Positions 59,668-64,000 of a DNA stretch of 64,000 bases are shown piece by piece. The stretch is taken from assembly GCF_002243345.2 (NCBI RefSeq), contig NZ_CP022655.2:337001-401000 (forward strand), read 5' to 3'. The notes under the pieces are model-generated. The model was not told the DNA's origin. It made no database searches and saw nothing but the letters and a program-made list of their open reading frames with translations. The DNA is from Paenibacillus sp. RUD330. Its GTDB lineage: Bacteria > Bacillota > Bacilli > Paenibacillales > Paenibacillaceae. Position numbers and translations under genes: made by a program. Position 1 is the first letter of the stretch. Each line of letters begins with the position of its first letter.

Positions 59668-59847
59668 GTCGAGACACTCCCTTAGGCCATATTCCGGTTA
59701 GCATTTGTTCGACGAATGGACCCGAAGTCCTGCTAGCGGATAGAAGGGCAGAAGCGGCAAGACGGCAGGCACGGCATCATTTCGGCAAGGCCGCGGCAAC
59801 TTCGAGCCTGCCATTGGCGTCCGTAAGATTGTAGAGGGGGCGATGGC

Positions 59848-61113
59848 GTGGATAAAAAGCTTCATCTGGCGGCGGTTCTGCTGACAGCCTCCTGCTTGAT
59901 TCTCGGCAGCTGCGGCCAGCAGCGGCAGGACGAGTCTTGGCCGGAAGGCTCTGCGGCAGCTTCGGTGCCTGCCGGCCAGTCATCCGGCAAGGCCGGCGGT
60001 TCCCCCGCAGCGGGAGCGGCGGATGTCCGCAAGGAGCCGATTCCGGCGGTGCCGGCCGATGCCGGTGCGGGCAATGCCGCATCCAGGGGCCGTTTGACCG
60101 GCATGCAGTGGCTCGATGGCGATCACGGCTACGCATGGGAGCGGACCGGAGACAAGTTTTATCGGACCGACAACGGCGGAGAGGATTGGCAGGACGCAGC
60201 GCCTCCCGCGGCTTCCGCCTTCCCGGGCGGCTTGGATGCGGGGAAGGCCGTTTATTTCTTCGATGCGATGCACGGCTGGATCTGCATGGCTCCGGACCAA
60301 GGCCCGACGCTCGTGTTCCGGACGGATGACGGGGGCAGAACGTGGAAGGAGTCCAGGCTGCCGGTGCGGACGGAGCCGACAGGGATGCAATTCGTCACTC
60401 CGTCGCAGGGCTGGCTGATGACTTCCGCCGATGCGGCGATGGGATCGACGGAGAAGACTCTATATGTGACGGCTGACGGAGGGCTGTCTTGGAAGCCTTC
60501 CGCCGGATCGTCCTATGCGGGAGAAGCCAAGGGCATGCTGCCGGAGCGGGAAGCGGTCACGGGCATGCATTTCACCGACGCCAGCAACGGGTGGCTCGCC
60601 TTCGGATCCCATGACCCGGCCCCGGTGCTGTACCGGACGAAGGACGGAGGAAAGGCTTGGAGCAAGGTTCGGATCGAGCCCGCATCCGATGTCCGGTACG
60701 GGGCGGGAGGTCCCGAGTTCCCGGGAGGGCAGGCGCAATTCGGGTTCGCGCTGGTTTATTTGAACGAGGGAGCGGATCGCCGGAGGCTGGATGCCTATGT
60801 CACGAATGACGGCGGGAATCACTGGTCGTTCCAGCCCTGGAACCTGGAGCGGGCGGCGGCCTTTGCGGATGCGCGGCACGGCTGGGGCTGGAGGAACGGC
60901 GGGCTGGTGGCGACTGCGGATGGAGGCTCCTCCTGGCGGGAGATCCCGGCCGGCCCGGCGCTTAGGGAGCTGCTGCGCAGGTTCCCGGTGCCGATAATCA
61001 TGCAGTTCACGGGAGCCGGAGACGGCTGGCTGCTGCTTGGGAAGAACGGGGAGGAAGAGACGGCGCTGCTCCGTACGAAGGACGGAGGCGCGACCTGGAC
61101 TGCCGCCTCTTGA
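59848..61113 (+). CDS. Lipoprotein with YCF48/BNR-type beta-propeller repeats
   Basis: A 421-residue lipoprotein. The signal ends at the lipobox LGSC. After an Ala/Gly-rich linker (30-80) come repeated Asp-box-like blades: YRTDNGGEDWQD, FRTDDGGRTWKES, YVTADGGLSWKPS, YRTKDGGKAWSKV, YVTNDGGNHWSFQ, VATADGGSSWREI and LRTKDGGATWTA. These are typical of YCF48/BNR/sialidase-like propellers, which are usually binding or assembly factors without a known catalytic site here. GTG start at 59848 with AGAGGGGG upstream. Confidence 0.82.
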   Translation: MDKKLHLAAVLLTASCLILGSCGQQRQDESWPEGSAAASVPAGQSSGKAGGSPAAGAADVRKEPIPAVPADAGAGNAASRGRLTGMQWLDGDHGYAWERTGDKFYRTDNGGEDWQDAAPPAASAFPGGLDAGKAVYFFDAMHGWICMAPDQGPTLVFRTDDGGRTWKESRLPVRTEPTGMQFVTPSQGWLMTSADAAMGSTEKTLYVTADGGLSWKPSAGSSYAGEAKGMLPEREAVTGMHFTDASNGWLAFGSHDPAPVLYRTKDGGKAWSKVRIEPASDVRYGAGGPEFPGGQAQFGFALVYLNEGADRRRLDAYVTNDGGNHWSFQPWNLERAAAFADARHGWGWRNGGLVATADGGSSWREIPAGPALRELLRRFPVPIIMQFTGAGDGWLLLGKNGEEETALLRTKDGGATWTAAS

Positions 61114-61303
61114 TGCCGGCCGCCGGCTTCTCCGGGGGATGGCGTCCGCGCATAGAGCGTCTTGTCCTGCTCCGGATCCTGCTCCGGATCCTATTCTTAT
61201 GGATGACCGGAAAACGGGGTGTCCTGCAGGGATTGCCTGCAAGGCTGCCGAGGTTTAAAGTGGGGACAGGGCAAGAAACGGTTCATGGAAGGAGAGGCTG
61301 CCG

Positions 61304-62167
61304 ATGAGCAATGCCATTATCGAAGCTATCGTGGAGGGAATGGGCCTGGAGGGGCAATTATCCGACGTCCAGCGGATTCAGACCGAGCATCGTATTAAGC
61401 TGGTCCGTTTTTGGGAAATAAAAGAAGGAAGCCGCATTCTGGAAATCGGCTGCGGCCAAGGCGACACGACGGCGGTGCTGGCGCATTTTGCCGGCGAGCA
61501 GGGGTTCGTGCACGGCGTCGATATCGCTCCGCCGGATTACGGGTCGCCGATGACGGTGGGCGAAGCGGCCGCGAAGCTGAAGGCGTCTCCGCTGGGGAGC
61601 CGGATCCGGATGGATTACGGCATCGACGTCTTGTCGGATGAAACGGTCTTTGGGGAGAAGGAGTTCGATTATGTCGTGCTTTCCCACTGCTCCTGGTATT
61701 TGAAGTCGTTCGAGGAGCTGGCCGCTATCCTGGCGAAGGTCCGGGGCTGGGCGTCCAAGCTTTGCTTCGCCGAATGGGATATGGAGATCGGGCAGCCGGA
61801 ACAGCTGGCGCATTTTATGGCCGTGCTCATCCAGTCGCAGGTGGAATGCTACAAGGTGAACAGCTTCTCGAATGTCCGGACCTTGTTCACTCCCGAGGAT
61901 ATCCGCGAGCTGGCGGCCGGAGCAGGGTGGGCGATCACCCGCCAGGCGGCCATCCACTCGCCGGAAATGCACGACGCGCGGTGGGAGATGGAGCTGACGC
62001 TGGCGGAAGCTCCTGCAGAGCTCGATTCGCCGCTTCCGATGCCGGACAAGGCCAAGCAGCTGGTCCGCTCCCAGCTGAAGCTGCTGCGGTCCTATGCCGA
62101 ATCCGGCCGGATCGTGCGGCCGATGGCGGTGCTTGCGTTCGTCGCGGACCAGTCCGCGAAGGGCTGA
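61304..62167 (+). CDS. Class I SAM-dependent methyltransferase
   Basis: A 287-residue methyltransferase. Motif I is ILEIGCGQGDTTAVLA, with VHGVDIAP (motif II Asp) and YVVLSHCSWYLKSFEEL (motif IV region). The C-terminal 100 residues are less conserved. Substrate unknown. ATG at 61304 follows AAGGAGAGG. The gene is 190 bases downstream of the lipoprotein gene with no terminator seen. Confidence 0.85.
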   Translation: MSNAIIEAIVEGMGLEGQLSDVQRIQTEHRIKLVRFWEIKEGSRILEIGCGQGDTTAVLAHFAGEQGFVHGVDIAPPDYGSPMTVGEAAAKLKASPLGSRIRMDYGIDVLSDETVFGEKEFDYVVLSHCSWYLKSFEELAAILAKVRGWASKLCFAEWDMEIGQPEQLAHFMAVLIQSQVECYKVNSFSNVRTLFTPEDIRELAAGAGWAITRQAAIHSPEMHDARWEMELTLAEAPAELDSPLPMPDKAKQLVRSQLKLLRSYAESGRIVRPMAVLAFVADQSAKG

Positions 62168-62294
62168 ACAGAGGCAAGTTTCAAGTTGTTGTCACACAAG
62201 CCGGCGGAGCGGCTGTTCGTCTTGGCCTATAATGAAGACAAGACAAGTCCGCATCCGGTTACCGGTACGGCGGCATCCCAAGGAGGGTTTCCTT

Positions 62295-62855
62295 TTGAGC
62301 AGCCAATCCCCCGATTCGTACAAGCCGTCCACGACCCGCAACTTCACGGCGTGGATCATCGGCATATCCATCGCGGCCAACGCGATTATCCTGCTGCTGT
62401 TCTTCGGTCCGATCGGATATGGCGGCGAGGTCAGCTTCGACGTCACGATCCTGCCCCGGATCAACGCGATTCTGAACAGCTTCACATTCATCTTCCTTGT
62501 AGCCGCGCTCATCGCGATCATCCGGAAAAATATCCGGCTTCACAAGGGCTTCATTCTCGCCGCGTTCACCTCGACGCTGCTGTTCCTCGTCACGTACCTG
62601 ACGTTCCATTACGTCTCTCCCGATACGGCGAAGTACGGCGGCGAAGGCATTCTGCGCCCGATCTACTTCACGATCCTGATCAGCCACAGCTTCCTGGCGG
62701 CCGTCATCGTTCCCCTCGCGCTGTTCGCGCTCGTATGGGGATGGACGATGCAGGTGGCCAAGCACAAGAAGATCGTCCGCTGGGCGATGCCGATCTGGCT
62801 GTATGTGAGCTTCACGGGCGTCATCGTGTATCTGTTCATGGCTCCTTATTATTGA
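62295..62855 (+). CDS. DUF420 membrane protein, CtaM/YozB-like
   Basis: A 186-residue protein with five membrane segments. DUF420 landmarks: LPRINAILNSFTFIFLV, RLHKGFILAAFTSTLLFLVTYL (cited in part), PIYFTILISHSFLA, WAMPIWLYVSFTGVIVYL. The conserved His residues in RLHKG and ISHSF are typical. Staphylococcal CtaM, in this family, is needed for aa3-type cytochrome oxidase. Start at TTG 62295, eight bases from AAGGAGGG. Confidence 0.85.
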   Translation: MSSQSPDSYKPSTTRNFTAWIIGISIAANAIILLLFFGPIGYGGEVSFDVTILPRINAILNSFTFIFLVAALIAIIRKNIRLHKGFILAAFTSTLLFLVTYLTFHYVSPDTAKYGGEGILRPIYFTILISHSFLAAVIVPLALFALVWGWTMQVAKHKKIVRWAMPIWLYVSFTGVIVYLFMAPYY

Positions 62856-62868
62856 GAGGCCGCAAGTG

Positions 62869-62914
62869 AAAGAGGCCGTTCTCAAGCCGATGGCTGGCTT
62901 GGGAACGGCCTCTT
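62869..62914. terminator. Bidirectional terminator
   Basis: Stem of about 19 bp (62869-62888 with 62896-62914), loop GATGGCT, with AAAG and CTTT ends. It separates the convergent CtaM-like and small lipoprotein genes. Confidence 0.88.
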
Positions 62915-62967
62915 TGTCTATTCCTGGACAAGCCATGCAAGTGCAGGTTGTGCCCGATCGATCAGCC

Positions 62968-63417
62968 TTACGATCCCAGCTGCTTGACCTGCTCCAGTAT
63001 TTGCGTGATCTGCGATGTCGTCTGCATGATCTGCGACTGCTCCAGAGCCTGCAGGCTGACGGCGCCGGCCTCTGCCTGCTCCAGCAGGCCGCTGATCTGC
63101 GTGCTCAGCGTATCGCTGTAAGCGGTCAGCTGCTGGTCGAGCTCCGCGGCGAATTCGGGCGCCTGGAGATCCTTGAAGGCGGTGATGTCCGCCTGCATGG
63201 CTTGCAGCTCCGCCGTGAGCTGCTCCAGTGCGGCGGGGTCGGACAGGGCTTGCTGCGTCATCTCGGGCAGCTGCTTCGAGAAGTCGGCGGCTTCGTTGAT
63301 ATAGGCGACGGTTTCGTTCGTGTAGCTCAAGGAGTCGCCGACTCCTCCGAGAAAGGAGCAGCCCTGCAGGAAAAGGGCGGGAACGAGGAGCAGGGGCAGC
63401 AGATGTTTTTTGATCAT
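62968..63417 (-). CDS. Small lipoprotein, DUF6376-like
   Basis: A 149-residue lipoprotein. Signal 1-19 with lipobox LQGC. The mature part is almost wholly alpha-helical (TNETVAYINEAADFSKQL, then Gln-rich helices) and fits the DUF6376 family of Bacilli. Function unknown. The start follows AAAGGTGGACGCTT. Confidence 0.8.
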   Translation of the reverse strand: MIKKHLLPLLLVPALFLQGCSFLGGVGDSLSYTNETVAYINEAADFSKQLPEMTQQALSDPAALEQLTAELQAMQADITAFKDLQAPEFAAELDQQLTAYSDTLSTQISGLLEQAEAGAVSLQALEQSQIMQTTSQITQILEQVKQLGS

Positions 63418-63481
63418 AAGCGTCCACCTTTCGTTTGCGGTATGTCTATAGTACCGATTCTGCAGGCGGACGGTTTCAGGT

Positions 63482-63523
63482 TTGACAGAAACTGAAATTT
63501 GACTTTATACCCGTATGGGTATA
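63482..63523 (+). promoter_or_regulatory. cstR promoter and operator
   Basis: -35 TTGACA (63482-63487), 17-base spacer, -10 TTATAC (63505-63510). The palindrome TATACCC-GTAT-GGGTATA (63506-63523) overlaps the -10, as expected for CstR autoregulation. Confidence 0.75.
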
Positions 63524-63599
63524 GATTGAAATCAAGCTCGAACCGCCGCAGCGGATATTTCACGAGTTGAATGAAGGGCTGACAAGGAGGACGATGAGG

Positions 63600-63860
63600 A
63601 TGGAATACAACGAACAGGTCAAAAACCGCGTCAAACGGATCGAGGGACAGCTTCGCGGGATCTTGAAGATGATGGATGACGAAGAGCATTGCAAGGATGT
63701 CATCTCCCAACTGTCCGCCGCACGTACGGCCATTGACCGGACAATCGGAGTCATCGTCAGCTCCAATCTGGTGGAGTGCGTCCGCAAGGAAGAAGAAAAC
63801 GGCCGGGATGCGGAGAAGCTCATTACGGAGGCTGTCAATCTGCTTGTCAAAAGCCGCTGA
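63600..63860 (+). CDS. cstR: Persulfide-sensing repressor CstR (CsoR/RcnR family)
   Basis: An 86-residue DUF156 protein, the size of Staphylococcus aureus CstR. It has two cysteines, C31 (EEHCKDVISQ) and C60 (SSNLVECV), and lacks the His that CsoR uses for copper (N replaces it). EAVNLLVKSR at the end matches CstR. Persulfide cross-linking of the two Cys relieves repression. Start chosen at ATG 63600, nine bases from AAGGAGG. Operators lie on both sides and the next gene looks like a TusA-type sulfurtransferase, which fits sulfide detoxification. Confidence 0.9.
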   Translation: MEYNEQVKNRVKRIEGQLRGILKMMDDEEHCKDVISQLSAARTAIDRTIGVIVSSNLVECVRKEEENGRDAEKLITEAVNLLVKSR

Positions 63861-63896
63861 GCGTGCATTTGGATTATTTTGCGGGCAAAGCGAAGG

Positions 63897-63940
63897 TTGA
63901 CACCCCTTTTTTTATCCTTTAACATACCCCTATGGGTATA
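63897..63940 (+). promoter_or_regulatory. Promoter and CstR operator of the sulfur-transfer operon
   Basis: -35 TTGACA (63897-63902), 17-base spacer, -10 TAACAT (63920-63925). CATACCC-CTAT-GGGTATA (63923-63940) overlaps the -10, with arms matching the upstream cstR operator. Confidence 0.75.
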
Positions 63941-63969
63941 CAGTCCAAACCAAGAAGGAGGATGATCGT

Positions 63970-64000
63970 ATGAACGCCGACAAACAACTGGATGCCAAGG
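63970..64000 (+). CDS. Probable TusA/YrkF-type sulfurtransferase (start only)
   Basis: Only the first ten codons are in the window, MNADKQLDAK, after AAGAAGGAGGATGATCGT. TusA-domain proteins of the YrkF/YrkI type begin in the same way (LDAKG before the conserved CPMP). With the CstR operator in front, a persulfide carrier is expected. The identification rests on very few residues plus context. Confidence 0.5.
   Translation, partial: MNADKQLDAK

Noticed and set aside
1-64000. tRNA, rRNA, IS element, prophage or attachment site
   Set aside because: No cloverleaf, rRNA segment, transposase, integrase or phage structural gene was recognised anywhere in the window.

Overview
The window is about 64 kb of GC-rich DNA, almost certainly the chromosome of a Paenibacillus-like, spore-forming, cell-surface-rich Firmicute. 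The evidence is strong AGGAGG ribosome binding sites, Bacillus-type gene families (YheC/D, YdjO, YtaF, YozB/CtaM, CsoR/CstR, YtlI/Tcy), a surface-anchored SLH mannanase and SLH surface protein, YesM/YesN two-component pairs and ECF vitamin transport. I saw no rRNA, tRNA, phage, transposase or CRISPR array.

Layout, left to right. 0.4-3.6 kb (minus): sulfatase followed by an MFS transporter. 3.8-6.2 kb: CrtQ-like glycosyltransferase, PlsY-like acyltransferase and a membrane-tethered Mrr-type nuclease-fold protein. 6.3-10.0 kb: a TetR repressor divergent from an FAD-binding dehydrogenase and two tandem CoxG-like SRPBCC proteins; two cre-like boxes lie in front of this block and between the CoxG copies. 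10.1-11.0 kb (minus): YheC/D ATP-grasp protein. 11.3-14.5 kb: a tight three-gene operon of a PaaK-like adenylating enzyme, SbnA-like and SbnB-like enzymes, predicted to make L-2,3-diaminopropionate and use it. 14.6-18.6 kb: copper homeostasis (CsoR, CopA, Met/His-rich lipoprotein) with three G-rich CsoR boxes. 18.7-22.1 kb: TetM-like ribosomal protection GTPase, cold-shock protein, YdjO, GNAT acetyltransferase.

22.3-31.7 kb is a complete YtlI/YtmI-type sulfur-scavenging locus: LysR regulator, N-acetyltransferase, cystine-type ABC transporter, two LLM flavin monooxygenases, M20 deacetylase and an inserted DinB-fold protein. It is predicted to import S-substituted cysteines and release their sulfur. 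31.9-32.7 kb is a low-GC patch of unrecognised, probably decayed ORFs. 33.0-36.3 kb: an ECF transporter (S, double ATPase, T). 36.3-37.7 kb: an SMR pump embedded in several unrelated repeat families, including a 38-bp tandem array and an inverted-repeat cluster.

38.0-45.9 kb: a solute-binding lipoprotein, YesM histidine kinase, YesN/AraC regulator, GntP permease and gluconate kinase, which looks like a self-contained aldonate sensing, uptake and phosphorylation unit. 46.0-47.2 kb (minus, AT-rich): a DUF6978 gene with a frameshift, overlapping a DUF1828/DUF1829 gene. 47.3-49.9 kb: TetR and divergent EmrB-type pump with matching operators. 50.0-58.1 kb: SLH surface protein, MsrA, YtaF and a 1452-residue SLH-anchored GH26 mannanase. 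58.2-63.4 kb: amidase, YCF48-like lipoprotein, methyltransferase, CtaM/YozB-like protein and small lipoprotein. 63.5 kb to the end: a CstR persulfide sensor with two operators and the first codons of a probable TusA/YrkF-type sulfurtransferase.

The most promising under-described units are the adenylase-SbnA-SbnB operon, the lipoprotein-kinase-regulator-GntP unit, the DUF6978/DUF1828 island and the CoxG duplicates beside an FAD enzyme.
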